From NCBI GenBank assembly GCA_001599935.1, contig BCIJ01000002.1:161811-225810 (forward strand): 64,000 nucleotides of DNA, in the 5' to 3' direction. This document shows, piece after piece, positions 49,021-60,054 of this stretch. Origin of the DNA: Holtermannia corniformis (taxonomy: Eukaryota; Basidiomycota; Tremellomycetes; Holtermanniales). A model generated the notes under the pieces. It worked only from the letters and a program-made list of their open reading frames with translations, was not told where the DNA came from and ran no database searches. The translations under genes were made by a program, and so were the position numbers. Within the stretch, counting starts at the first letter, position 1, and every line of letters starts with the position of its first letter.

Positions 49021-49357
49021 GCTCGTGATGCAGCGATGCCTTGAATCATGGCAGTATGCCAAGCTGCAGTCTTTGATTGATGGTTTCCAGTCGCTTTTGT
49101 CATGAAGGACGCCTTACCTCGTGATCGTCATTCTTGATCGCGCATGACTATAGGTCTGGCCGCGAATGGTATGCAAGCAGGTTGTTACTTAGGTTGCACT
49201 TATGATAAAGATCCCAAAGCTGGAGTTGATGTGATCGCTGCTGGGTCGGCATGACGGCAGCGAGGCGTGCCGACCGACATGTGGCGCCAGAAACCTTGAT
49301 GCCGAGCACTGCTTGCGTTTGGCAACGTCGCCGTTCTCACACCGCCAAGCAACGACC
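49021..49357. other. intergenic region
   Basis: 337 bp between the eL22 stop and the membrane-protein start. No gene, repeat or RNA seen. Confidence 0.4.
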
Positions 49358-50854
49358 ATGCAGCTCGGACCAGCGAGCCAGATTGCGCAAAGCCTGCTTG
49401 CCGAAGCCATCTGCACCACCGCTGTCGTTGCAGCATGTTATCGCTCCGTCAAGGTGGGTGTATCAACGCTGGGCACTACATAGAAGCTGACGATTCTCAG
49501 GTCTGGAACGCGGTCCGCTGTCTTGGATCACCCGATGAAGCTACACTCGATGCAGCGGATGCAGAGGTGGATAAAGCAAAGCCCACTGCGCCGCCGCCGC
49601 AAGTCAGCAAGTCCCGATTGCGACGATTGCGCGCCAACAAATGCGTGTTTGCGACACTCACCGTCGTCGCCCTCACGGCCGTATACGCGCTCGTAGTCTT
49701 CATCCTTGGCTACGTCATGCCCCGCTTCACCTCGCAACTGTTCCTCAACATCTTTTGGGCAACATTTGAGGCTGGCCTCCTGACCCTGGTCATGACTCGA
49801 GTGCGTCTGCTCGGCTTCTTCGTGCTCAGACTGACGACGGTGCAGGTCTCGACCTACGTGTTCCCCCTTGCCATGACTGTGCGCTACGTCCGCCAGAAGA
49901 AGGGCGACATCAAGTCTCCTTTGGTTCTCAAGATGGACGAGGTGCCTCAACCGACCCGATCGTTCGTGTACGGCTTGCGCTTCCGCGTCTTTGCCTCGGC
50001 CGTCGTCACGAGCGCCATCATGTACTCTCTCTCACTCGGTCTGACCGGCCTCGTGGCGATCGTGACTGCCGCTTGGATATTCTCCTTCTCCCTGACGGCG
50101 CCGAGGATGTCGACAAGGCGCGCGACGCAGCTGATCCTCGGCTTGACGGTGCGTCGACCTATCGACCCGGATCTTTGCTGATATCCCTCAGGTACTGTTC
50201 TATGTGCTCATGGTAATCATTGGCGCTCTTGTGTTTGTCTTCGCCAACAAGTCGTCCGACGACGACACGCCCGAAGAGCCTTCCGACGTCCTCAACCAGC
50301 CCAGTGACTGGATCCTCGTGCTCATGATGAGCGTTCAAGAAGTTTATCCATACTACCCCTCAGCCATTATTGTATGTCGTTCCCACCCCCTCGTCCACGC
50401 CGACGCTGACGTCGTAGTCCGCCCTCGCTCTCCGCTTTGAATACTCGCAATCGCTCGGCGAGCCCATCTCGCGCAACGCTAACGGCGAGCCCGTCGAGAT
50501 CCCCGCCACACTTCCCTCGATCAAGACGCCTATCTTCTGGGCCGGCATCACCTCGACCGTTCTCACCATCACGGCTGGTAACGTGCTGGCAGCCATCTTT
50601 CCTCAGCTGCGCACCATCACGGATGAAGCGGCCCTCCAGGTCATGCTGACGGCGCCGGTTGGCGTCGCGGCCATCTCGGGGATGGCTTGGTACCAGGGCA
50701 AGATGGGCGACTGGTGGCGCTATACCGAGATGTGGGTTGCCTCTGGTAGGGCGGGACAGTGCTGACGTTGCACAGCTGGGTGCCGAAAACAACCGCCGCT
50801 GTTACAGAGGTCGACCCGGAAAAGGCAGCCGACGTCAAGCAGGATGTAGCCTGA
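49358..50854 (+). CDS. multi-pass membrane protein of unknown function
   Basis: Five exons. The first (49358 to about 49453) encodes MQLGPASQIAQSLLAEAICT and joins in phase to VWNAVRCLGSPDEATL. At least six hydrophobic spans follow, including FATLTVVALTAVYALVVFIL, WATFEAGLLTLVMTRVRLLG, AIMYSLSLGLTGLVAIVTAA, VLFYVLMVIIGALVFVF, WAGITSTVLTITAGNVLAAI and MLTAPVGVAAISG. Two intramembrane-type patches (YYPSAIISALALRFEYSQS) stand out. No transporter or protease signature is visible, and signal-peptide-peptidase YD and GxGD motifs are absent. The last exon joins by a GTGGGT donor to give EIWVPKTTAAVTEVD. Location (vacuole, ER or plasma membrane) cannot be told. Confidence 0.75.
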
Positions 50855-50941
50855 TATATTTGTATGCTTCATCCATCAGTGTGATGTTATGAGTGAACAC
50901 AGGTCGAGCTGATCCTACATCCGAAATCAAAGTATAGACAT

Positions 50942-53358
50942 CTACAGCCCAAACTCCTTGATCTGCTGGGCCAGCTTTGCGCACTCTGACGAGTAGTTGA
51001 TCTGACCGAGTCGGCGGAGCGAATAACGGACTCGGACCGTGTCCTGTTCGGCATCAGCCCCACTGGCATCTCGGCTGCGCACGAGCAACTGACATTGTAG
51101 GTGTCAGGCTTGCCCATCATGTCCATGGTGAACTGCTTGGCGCACGCTTTACTGAACACCTTGAGGTATTTGCCCTCATCCTCCTCCTATAGCAAGTCAG
51201 CGGGACCATGACGCGCCACAGCGACCAACCTTCAACCGATGCAAATCATCCGCCTTCATCTCGAGAATCTGCTCGCCAATCTCATTGAAGCCCGTGACCC
51301 AGAGGTTGGATGTCTCATCCATAATGTTCATGTTGAGAATGTACCTGCCATCGTCAACAACCCGCCAACCTCGAGAGCAAACATACCGATAGACCGGCGC
51401 CGGGTACTCGCGGTCACACTTCTCGCAACGCCACTGGTCACCTGTCTCGATCACCTTCTTGTTACAGCCGTCGGTCGGGCACGCCGGGTATGCAAACGTC
51501 TCATTCTTGATGAACAGGATGGTCGCCTGGGACGTGAAGAAGTCGGGCTTGTCCTGCATCCCAATGTTCTCGTCCTTGACCTGACCGAGCGTCTTGAGCT
51601 CGTTGGTCCGCGTCGTGCTGGCGTTGCTGACGCCGTTACTCGTGTAGGCGTTGAAAGTCGCATCGCGTCCCTGGGCGTCAAACCTGCGAAGACTTAGTGC
51701 AATTCAACAGGGTGTGCGGAAACTGACCAGCCACGCAACTGATGCGCTTCAGGGATGTCGGGTGCGAATGTCATGGTCGCCGAGCTGAACATTGACAAGG
51801 ATCGGCCTGTGATCGTCAGCCTTGCCGATTTCGACGCATGCTGCACACTGACCGCCGAAATCTCCAACCTTGACACCCTTGAAGGCGACGACAGGGTTGC
51901 CCTCTGCGTTGAACGTCTCTGCCTGTTTGCCCCACAGCGTGAGGCGCACACTCTGCTGGGACATGTCGACGAGCGTGATGTCGCGCTTGGAGAACTGCAG
52001 GTGTCAATGGTACACAGGCAAAGTCTGGTACGACGGACGGGCTTTTGCGACGTTTTGGAGATGATCGAGCCGACCTCTTGCACGTCCTTGACGATACCGA
52101 GAACATCTACAATGCTGTTAGCGGCCAACTCCACCTGAACCTGTACACGCACCAACAACCGCATCCTTTTGCACCTCGGCCAGCTCATCAATCTTCTTGA
52201 AGCTGTACTTGACTTGCGGCACGGCTTGTTCGTCGTCGCACTGCTGGATTTAGCTGTCGTCCCTAGGGCAGAGCGAGCACTCACCGGCTCGACTTCGGTG
52301 TGGTTCTCAAACATGATCTCGTACTCGTTTTGGACATTGCTGAACTGCTTCTTGGCAATGTTGACCCTCGCACGCGAGATGAAGACGACCTGGCATGTCA
52401 GCTTGTTACGTATACGCGGCGTGGACTCACCTTGCCCTCCGGCAACTTTTCGTACAGCTCATCCACGGCATTATTGAAGCCCGTCGCGCGAATCTCGCCC
52501 TATTCATGTCAGCTGGCCCTTTCGATCGCTCGCTCACATACCGTCTCATCCATCAAAGTCACACTGAACAGCTTGCCGTCGCCCTTTTGATTGGACCAGT
52601 GCTTGATCTCGGACCGCTGAGTGACGCGGACCTTGATGGTCCACCTGTCCAAATTAGTCAACCCCGACCGAGTGACCAGTATACGCACTTGTTCTGGTAC
52701 GGACTGAGACTCTCGATAGGATACAGAGGTCCAGGCGGTGCTCCACCACCACCGCTACGCCCACCTCTGCTCGCCGCCCCACCGCGTCCCCGAGGAGCAG
52801 GAGCACTCCTTGATGTCTGTGCAACGGCAGCCGGGACAGGAGCAGCAGCTACAGCAGCCGGCGCCGCATCACCCGAAGGGTTGGGTGCCGTCTCAATGTT
52901 CTGCGGCGAGCCGATCTTTTCTCCCTTCCAGGGCACGACGTCGAGCTGGAGCAAAATCACAAGGCTGCAACCCATCAATAACTTTCAGGTTGACGCGCAT
53001 TGCACTGACCGTCTGTTCTGGACAGCGTTGCACGCAAAGCTATTGAGCTTGATGACCGTGTTCTTATCGACATCCTTGGACTCGATCAAAGCATTCATCT
53101 GGGTGGCGAGCATGGACTGGATAAAGTAGTTGCCGTCCGAGAGGATGAGCCTGGCCTATCAGCACTGCATTCTCCTCATGATCAGCTTTCTACACACCTG
53201 TAGCGGTCGACTGGGGGCGCGGTGCTGTTTGGGTTCGGTTGAGCATTGATTTTCTTGACGCTGAGCACTTGGAGAGTCGGCTGCAGCACGCTCGCGTCGG
53301 GTGCCGGGTTGGTGTAGTACAGCTGCTGGCACGCGCCTGCTGTGAGAGGGCTCGCCAT
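50942..53358 (-). CDS. RFA1: replication protein A large subunit
   Basis: The single-stranded-DNA-binding subunit used in replication, repair and checkpoint signalling. The N-terminus (MASPLTAGACQQLYYTN, then LQVLSVKKINA and SDGNYFIQSMLATQMN) is the DBD-F fold. A Gly/Pro/Ala-rich linker follows (GAASRGGRSGGGGAPPG). DBD-A begins at PIESLSPYQNKW with RVTQRSEIKHWSNQKGDGKL, then GFNNAVDELYEKL and VNIAKKQFSNVQNEYEIMF. DBD-C has the zinc ribbon CPTDGCNKKVIETGDQWRCE plus CDREY, and NLWVTGFNEIGEQIL. The end is SSECAKLAQQIKEFGL. At least eight short introns. It is divergent from NSE2 with 156 bp between the ATGs. Confidence 0.95.
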
Positions 53359-53514
53359 CGTCTATAGACTGTCTTGTGAAGAAGAGAGAAGATGACAAAG
53401 AGGATGGATGTTCAAGTTGAACGGGAGCAAGAGACGCGTCAGCTGCAATCACTGTACGCGTCGTGATCGCCTTCGACCGCTACTATCAACCGTCTCTCGC
53501 GTTCACCGGTCGCT
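53359..53514. promoter_or_regulatory. bidirectional promoter with two MluI cell-cycle boxes
   Basis: ACGCGT occurs at 53434-53439 and again at 53456-53461, 22 bp apart, in the short space between the divergent RFA1 and NSE2 genes. ACGCGT is the binding site of the fungal MBF (Mbp1/Res-type) G1/S factor, which in yeasts drives replication and repair genes including RFA1. Both genes here fit that class, so shared cell-cycle control is likely. Confidence 0.7.
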
Positions 53515-54861
53515 ATGCCTGTTGCTGCGAGCTCCCAGACGTCTGTAGTGGACACGCCTACACGCGCAGGCGGTCGGCCGAGGCGGCGAGAACAACAGGG
53601 CGAAGCAGCGTCTCAATCCCAGATGTCGCATGCAGAGACCGAGCAGGCAGACGAGGATGAGGATGCAGACGTTATGAAACAGTTCAAGCCTTATGGCGTT
53701 TTCAAGGAGCGTCCGGTGAGGAACGACGGCAAGGTGCTGCAGACGGTGGGTGATCTATCATCGCCATGTCTCAACGGCTGATCCACCCATCTAGTTCACC
53801 AAGCTTGCCAACACGGCCGCACAGCTGTACGAGCAAGCAGAGTATGGTGTGGAAGCGACGATCAGCACGGCCAAGCTGATTGCTGAATCAAACGGCGATG
53901 ACGAGGTGAGCAAACTCGGTACAACTCAGCCGAGTCGGTGCTGAGCAGACCCCAGTTCATCGGCCAGCTCGAGGAATCCCTGTTCAGCCTGATCGATAGT
54001 CTCGAGATCCTCCGCGCGCGCTCAGAAATCATCTCGGTATATCAGCAGCGGCTCAAGGACATGGAGGAGATTGTGCGCGCTCAACTTGTCCGTCGCTTGA
54101 CGCTGATTCATACGGTGTAGGAGGGCATCGTCGCAGACTATGAAAAGCAAGCAAACGCGATTGAAAAAGCTCGGCTCAAGCTCACCAAGCGGCAAAAGTG
54201 TTCGTCTGCTCGGGGTCAGCATACTTGCTTACGAGTGCAGTCAAGACCAACGAGCGCTATGTTCGATTCCGCCAAGAGCTCTGGGTTTGTGTCACCACCA
54301 ACAACCTGGCGAAACGCTGACTGTCCACGCAGGAGATTAGTAACCCCAGCGAACCCTGTCCCGGCATGTCGCACTTTCTCGACAAAGGTCTGTCCAATTC
54401 CCACCTACACCGTGCCCCGGACCTGACAGGACGCAGAGGACGGCGACGTCTCGGACGATGAAGAGATTGAGATGGGTGGGCAGACGCAAACCTATCGATG
54501 CCCTATCAGCCTCACGCCGCTCGATGACGCGTACACAAGGTCCGTCTGTTTTTACGTCGGTGACCGCGCTGACACGCCCAGCTCGGTCTGCAAGCATTCC
54601 TACTCGAAAGAAGCCGTGATGGAATATGTTCAACAGAATCGAGGCGGCGTAAAGTGTCCCGTCGCAGGGTGCGACAAGATTCTCACAATGGGTGTGCTGC
54701 AGGTCCGTGACTCGCCTCCGTCGGACATGCGCGCGTGCTGACGTGTACAGGCCGACAAGGCGCTACAAAAGCGTGCAGACGAGTACAAGCGCCGCCAAGC
54801 GCGTAACGGCGAGACAGACTCGGACTCTGAAGTGGCGGATGACGATGACGAGGTCATCTGA
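53515..54861 (+). CDS. NSE2: E3 SUMO ligase NSE2/MMS21 of the SMC5/6 complex
   Basis: Docks on the SMC5 arm and adds SUMO during repair of replication damage. The N-terminal ~60 residues are disordered and acidic (TEQADEDEDADVMKQF). A helical SMC5-binding part follows (FTKLANTAAQLYEQAEYG, then EGIVADYEKQANAIEKARLK). The SP-RING near the end reads YRCPISLTPLDDAYT, then VCKHSYSKEAVMEYVQQN and KCPVAGCDKILTM, with the Cys/His zinc ligands in place. The tail is acidic (DSDSEVADDDDEVI). Several short introns, one inside the SP-RING just before SSVCKHS. The ATG faces the RFA1 ATG. Confidence 0.88.
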
Positions 54862-54920
54862 GAACCGATCTCGTTGCGTGTTTCATTGTAGATGCATACA
54901 ACAGTGTACCCGCACATTGA

Positions 54921-55689
54921 TCACGACGACGCCGTGATCCCGCGCTTTTCCAGCAACAGTCGCTTCTTGGTCAGAGGCGGCAGCAGCTCAAACAGCTCTG
55001 TCGACACGGCGGCCGTTGGCACGGTCGCGACGGCCAGCTCTAGGCTTGGCAGGTCTTCGAGATCGTCTTCGAGCTGAAGGGTAGATTGGTGTTGGCCAGT
55101 TGGGTTGTATGCGTGTTGGACGGCGGAATCCGGCATGGCGATCAGGAATGACAGCTGCACGCCCGGCCTCTCCATCGTCGTTGGCGTTGGTGTCGATACC
55201 GCGTTGGGCGGCAGTGACACTGCCAGTGGCTGTACCTCATCAGCACAACGCCCGGTATGCAACACATGCGAACGCACTTGCCACCTGCGCATCGCCTGTT
55301 TCTCATCACCCTCCCTCACATCAACACCCCCATTTTCAGCAGTCACGACCCCATCTCCAACTTTGACCTCCCACAGTTCCGGCTCGCGCCCGAAATCCGG
55401 TTCGACTTTACCCCGATTCCGACGCTGGCCTTGGGTCGTGATGCGTGTGTGGCCTCGCAACAGCATCTGGCGTCGATGGCGTCGATACAGTAGCGACATG
55501 ACGGCGAGTGCTAGGACGCCTATCGTATTCTATCAGCTACAGCGTTGTAATGGGTGCGATGGACGCACCACCCGCCACAAGACCGATCACGATGGTTTGA
55601 AAGTAGCCGGCGCCCGAGCCGAACCCTCCTGATCCCCAACTATTGCTGTTACCGTTCGTTGGGCTCGGACTTGCTGATGATGTCGACAT
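54921..55689 (-). CDS. single-pass membrane protein of unknown function
   Basis: Exon 1 (from 55689) encodes MSTSSASPSPTNGNSNSWGS, then YFQTIVIGLVAG. A GTGGTG-donor intron joins it to VLALAVMSLLYRRHRRQMLL. Together these form one membrane helix with a strongly basic cytosolic flank. The soluble part contains EPELWEVKVGDG and, later, VQLSFLIAMPDSAVQHAYN, a pattern I have a feeling of from other basidiomycete proteins but cannot name. It ends TKKRLLLEKRGITASS. A further in-phase intron may remove about 90 nt in the middle. It is tail to tail with NSE2, about 60 bp apart. Confidence 0.6.
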
Positions 55690-56217
55690 GTTGCGTGACT
55701 GTAGCGCACCGGACGGTCGCTGAGGAAGAGCCAGTCGAGTGGTAGATGGTCACGGCCGATGGGTAATCTTATCGCCAAGCCAAGCCTTGGCGTCTTGCGT
55801 CTTTCGCACCCGATGACCCGTCGGTACCGTGTCCGACGTGATTATACACTCGATATCGCTGAAGCCCTGCCGACTTGTGCTGTGGACAGAATGCGATGGT
55901 AACTTGTGCGATGGTGCGATGCGTGCGTCGCTTCTTTTGAGCCGAACAGGCCGAACGCACTGATGAGACCTCCACCGGGTTTAGCAGTCACCGGCCGACA
56001 CCGTCATGCAGTCCTGCGCGGCCATTCAACACGGAACTGCGCAGACCGGCTTGTGCAAGAGCCAGAGACGATGCAGAGCTGCTAGGCCGACACAGAGACA
56101 TGTGGCAAGTCAGTGTGACGCCAAAAAGCTCGGACGTTGATTTCATGTGCACGGCTGCTCGCCACGTGGATCATCAGGAACGCAACTCCTTTGAGCGCTG
56201 CTGGAAGCTAACAACCA
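55690..56217. other. divergent promoter region
   Basis: About 530 bp between the single-pass membrane protein and the hydrolase gene. Nothing recognisable. Short frames on both strands look random. Confidence 0.4.
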
Positions 56218-57513
56218 ATGAGCGCCGCATTCACGGTACTGAAGGTGGGTATGTAGGCAATCAGCCGGATAACAGCTCGCTGATCATGATCAGTACTTGG
56301 CCGGGACCACCGCTGCGGCTTTCGGCCTGTCGGCTGGAGCGCTATGGTATTTCCAGACGTCGTTGATCTACCCGGCCAAGTTCCCTGAAGGCTCGCGCAC
56401 TGGTACGTGCTACGTATGCACGTAGACGACACCAACTGATCTATGCTAGTTGTGTGGACACCAGCAAAGTTCGACATGCCCTACCAAGACGTCGAGCTCA
56501 CGACCCGGGACGGCATCAAGCTCAAAGCGTATCTCATCCTCGCGAGGGGCACTGCCGAAAAGGACGTTGCGGACCCAACGGCGGTATGTAGCTTTTCGCT
56601 CGCTTCTTCCAGACTGCAAATTGCTGATCCGTCACGACAGTTTGTCAAGTCGCGCCCAACCGTCATCATCTTTCATGCCAACGCAGGGAACATGGGCCAC
56701 CGCTTACCGCTCGCAAAGGTCTTTTGGCGCGATATCAAGTGTAACGTGTTCATGCTGAGCTACCGCGGGTTAGTTTGGCGATCTTCTAGATGGCAGCTGA
56801 AAGTGATTAGGTACGGCAAGTCGGAGGGCAAGCCGTCGCAGAAGGGTGCGTTAGAGCGACGGAACAAGGACGGAGCTGACACCTGCTAGGTATCAGCATC
56901 GACGCGCAGGTCGGTCTGTGCGATGCTGACCGGGAGCTGGCTGATTTGCGTCAGGCTGCCCTGCAATACGTGACTGAACACCCCATGGTCGGCCAGACCA
57001 AGCTGGTGGTGCGTTGGCTCTGTCAAGTGTCAGCGGCACTGACAGCCTATGCAGCTATACGGCCAGTCAATCGGCGGAGCTGTATGCTTTGATGCCGCAG
57101 CCAAACATCCCGAAGCCGTCAGTACCGCTCGTGCCCCTAAGCTCACGCTGACTCTGGCTCAGGTCTCGGCGGTCATTGTCGAAAACACATTTTACAGCTT
57201 CGAGTCTCTGATCCCGCTCATCCTCCCCGCACTTCGTCCTTTCGTCTCCATCCCCGGACTGCTGACTGAGAAATGGGATGCCTCGGCCGCCCTCCCTTTA
57301 ATCCCCGCCAGCACCCCGATCCTCTTCCTCGCAGGGCTCAAAGACACGCTCGTGCACGTCAGCCAGATGCCAATGCTCCGTGCGCTCCGTGAGAAGCTAG
57401 GTGGCAACTATCGGTGGAAAGAGTACCCCGAAGGAGAGCATAATAATACGTGCATGGCCAAGGGCTATTGGCAGGATGTGGCCGAGTTTATGAGGGACGA
57501 AGTGGGAGCGTAG
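56218..57513 (+). CDS. BEM46: alpha/beta hydrolase, BEM46/ABHD13 family
   Basis: A membrane-anchored serine hydrolase linked to polarity in fungi. Exon 1 is MSAAFTVLK. The next gives YLAGTTAAAFGLSAGALWYF, an N-terminal membrane anchor, followed by TSLIYPAKFPEGSR and VELTTRDGIKLKAYLI. The oxyanion segment is VIIFHANAGNMGHRL, and CNVFMLSYRG-YGKSEGKPS crosses an intron. The nucleophile elbow is LYGQSIGGAV (Ser in GQSIG), the acid is in FLAGLKDTLVHV, and the His is in YPEGEHNNTCMAKGYW. All catalytic residues are present. Six short introns are inferred from conservation. The substrate is unknown. Confidence 0.9.
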
Positions 57514-57675
57514 TAAAGACCCTTACGGCAGGCATGACGGCATGTCACGTTACAGACTGGCCGATTATCGCCACCGGTCGCAATCAAAAGCTGGTTCCAA
57601 CTCGGCCGGGAGCTCGTGCAGCTCGTGTGCTACTTACAGGATCTTCGCGAGCAGCTACAGACTCAGAGTGCCAAC

Positions 57676-59045
57676 ATGGTCAACATTGCGCGGCATGCAG
57701 GTCAGTCAACGTCTCGACAATCCCTTTCGGTAGCTCACTTCCCCCATCCGCAGGGTCCCCAACGCACCCTTCACCTCTGTGCCAATCCTCGCTCGCCTCT
57801 TCCCGCCCAGCTTCACCTCTACCCATACCCATCACTCCTACCAAGTCCACCTCGGCTACTACCACCACTCGAGCGTCCATTTCACCTACTTCCCCCACGG
57901 CCAACCCGCGCCGGCCACAATCCCTAGCCGGTTCATACCCCCTATCACTGCTTCACTCGCGCATGTCGCACGCGCACAGGCCTCACAGTGTGCCGTCCAC
58001 ATTTACCCTGGCTATCGGCTCGCTTGGATTCGGCAAAGGCTGCCCGCCCGAGCTGCGATGTCCTGCGCATCTGAACGTGCCGTTCGACGCGCGGTATTAC
58101 GACCTTTACGACGAAGCTGGCGGCGGTGGCTCGCCGCAAGCGGGTCCGAGCCATACACCCTGGGTCGGCGTCGTTGATCTAGAGCGGTATTATTTCACCG
58201 AATATGCGCAGGGGTGCGATGGTTCGCCCCCGGCATACCCGGGCTATCGGGTCAATGCGCGCGGGCATTTGCAGTTGATTGTCAAGAATACGACGCAGGC
58301 GCTCAAAATATTCTTGGTGCCGTATGATCTTAGATCGTTACAGCCTGGGGGGCGGTTACTTGTCCGTGAACGGGGCTATCTGCCATCGGATACGACTACG
58401 ACGGCGACCGCCTCATCACCTTCGCCCTCGAGTCGACGCGAACGGAGAGAAGTGCTGCGGTACGCCGTGGAAGTACAGTTCATCTGCGTCGATGGGCCAT
58501 CGACCTCTCGCGTGCTTCCAACCCATCCGCGCGAGTCGTCGACCCGTCGTCGAGTTCGACGCGCTTATTCCCCGACGCCTCTGTTCACCACCACACCACT
58601 AGCGCCGCCAGCCACAGCAACAGCCACAGCCACAGGACGAGCCTACTACCTCTCCAAGACGATCCGCGTTGTATTTCCCGCACGGAGACCAGACTCATCC
58701 GACGAGATCCGGACCGAACGCGCAGACGAGGCGGTCCAGCCGTCACCGTCACCCCCAGCGGCGTTGACGAAACGGGATCGGAAACGAAGAGACAGTACTC
58801 CTGCAGGCGTCCTGGACGAATGGCAGGATATCAAAGAGTCTTGGGCGGAGCGTCAGCCTGAAGAAGACGAACGTGGTCGCGCTACTACACCGACGCGAGC
58901 GCCCGTGCAGTTCAGCATCCAGGGTGAGAAGATGCGAACACGGTCAAGCGCGGGCGTCGACACGCCGACGCGGAGATCGCGCAGGGGCAGTATAGAAGAT
59001 CGTGAGATGAGTGAACGGTTTCGAGCGTTGGAGGTGCGTAACTAG
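57676..59045 (+). CDS. Atos-family conserved protein (DUF4210-type)
   Basis: The conserved core reads GSYPLSLLHSRMSH, then FTLAIGSLGFGKGCPPELRC, PAHLNVPFDARYYDLYD, VGVVDLERYYFTEY, YRVNARGHLQLIVKNTTQAL, KIFLVPYDLRSLQPGGRLLV, VLRYAVEVQFIC and YLSKTIRVVFP. This is the Atos/FAM214 module also found in a fission-yeast chromosome-segregation protein. The tail is disordered with RRSRRGS sites. The start is uncertain. A 53-nt intron (57701-57753, GTCAGT to CCGCAG) joins MVNIARHAG to SPTHPSPLC, so the ATG at 57676 is chosen. An acceptor at 57558 suggests an upstream exon encoding a short coil (ELVQLVCYLQDLREQLQTQS). Confidence 0.75.
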
Positions 59046-59289
59046 CATGACATGATGTGACGACGTGTATGACTTGCGCGCGGTGTTACAAGGCGCAAGA
59101 TGCAACGAGCCTGATAACTGTCGCCTTATGAGTACGAGATCACTTTTGAAAGTTGGTGTGGACCGTCATGGACCACCAGTCGAGCGATCGAGACAATCAG
59201 GAAACAATGCGTGCATGAAACGGCAAGGAAATGCATAGAACTCCATACTCGCATGATAGATAGCCTGGTAGAGCAGCGTCAGCTTGCAT

Positions 59290-59590
59290 TCACGAGACGA
59301 GACCAAGCGATAGGCAAGCACACAGCACCAGAAGAGCCCTCAGTTGGCCGTTCTTAAGAGCAATTTCGATTCGTTCAGCGACCGGAGTCTACAGTATTAG
59401 CATGGAAATATGAATCATCACCGAGCTCTTCTGGCGCGTGTGCTGCGTGCGTGCGATTGGAGAAGAAGAAAAGAGTAATCACCTGGGTGGCGCTTGAGGT
59501 CGAGTATGAAGTCTGTTCTGTCTGCTTGGTGTTAGCAAAGCGCGCGGCTGGGTGGACAACGAATAGGATGGTGGGAGGCTCAGTGTGCAT
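59290..59590 (-). CDS. small two-exon ORF with C-terminal hydrophobic helix
   Basis: Exon 1 (59590 to about 59480) starts MHTEPPTILFVVHPAARFAN and ends SYSTSSATQ. A GTGATT donor and CTGTAG acceptor join it in phase to TPVAERIEIALKNGQLRAL, then LVLCACLSLGLVS and a stop at 59290. The total is about 69 residues. The C-terminal ~17 residues could be a membrane anchor. An additional 5' intron beginning with GTGAGT at about 59738 may precede it in the leader. No family recognised; it could also be chance. Confidence 0.35.
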
Positions 59591-60054
59591 CAATTGGCTG
59601 TAGTGCTGAAGGTCGAGTCATCAGCGCGTCCCCCATGAATGGGATAGAGGCGTTTGAATATGACTGGGGCGACATGGGATCGTCATAGCCGATTGTGGGA
59701 TGGAAACCGGCAGCGCGCAGACGAGACTCACCAGTAGCGTCAGTAAGCGAGTTGGTATGAGTGAAAGTGGGACGAGTTGTCAGTGGGAGACGGTTGCAGG
59801 AGTAGGAAGTACGGAAATTGGGAGCGCACTGAATATACTTGGGGTGGTTTATCTTGTTTTCTCCTATTCGCCACTTTTGGTATAACGCCGCGGTGTTAAC
59901 GTTTGCGGGGGTTTGGCAGCCGACTTTACCATTTCATCGACGCGCGCAAACTCAAACCGTCACTGGATCCCTCGCCAGCTCCTTCCCCTCCTCTCACCCC
60001 CTTCACCACTCAGTCCGTACCGACCTCACCACTCAGGACCGTATTCAGCGTTGT
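59591..60054. other. divergent promoter region
   Basis: About 460 bp before the BZW gene. A pyrimidine-rich stretch lies at 59970-60045, just before the BZW ATG, as in many fungal translation-related genes. No RNA gene seen. Confidence 0.4.

Noticed and set aside
49251..49490. Plus-strand frame overlapping the start of the membrane-protein gene
   Set aside because: The frame beginning at 49358 splices in phase to the membrane-protein frame, while this one has no continuation.
59240..59320. TAGCCTGGTAGAGCAGCG resembling a tRNA D-arm
   Set aside because: No B box (GTTCGA) at the right distance and no cloverleaf pairing. The other strand is better explained by the small two-exon ORF.
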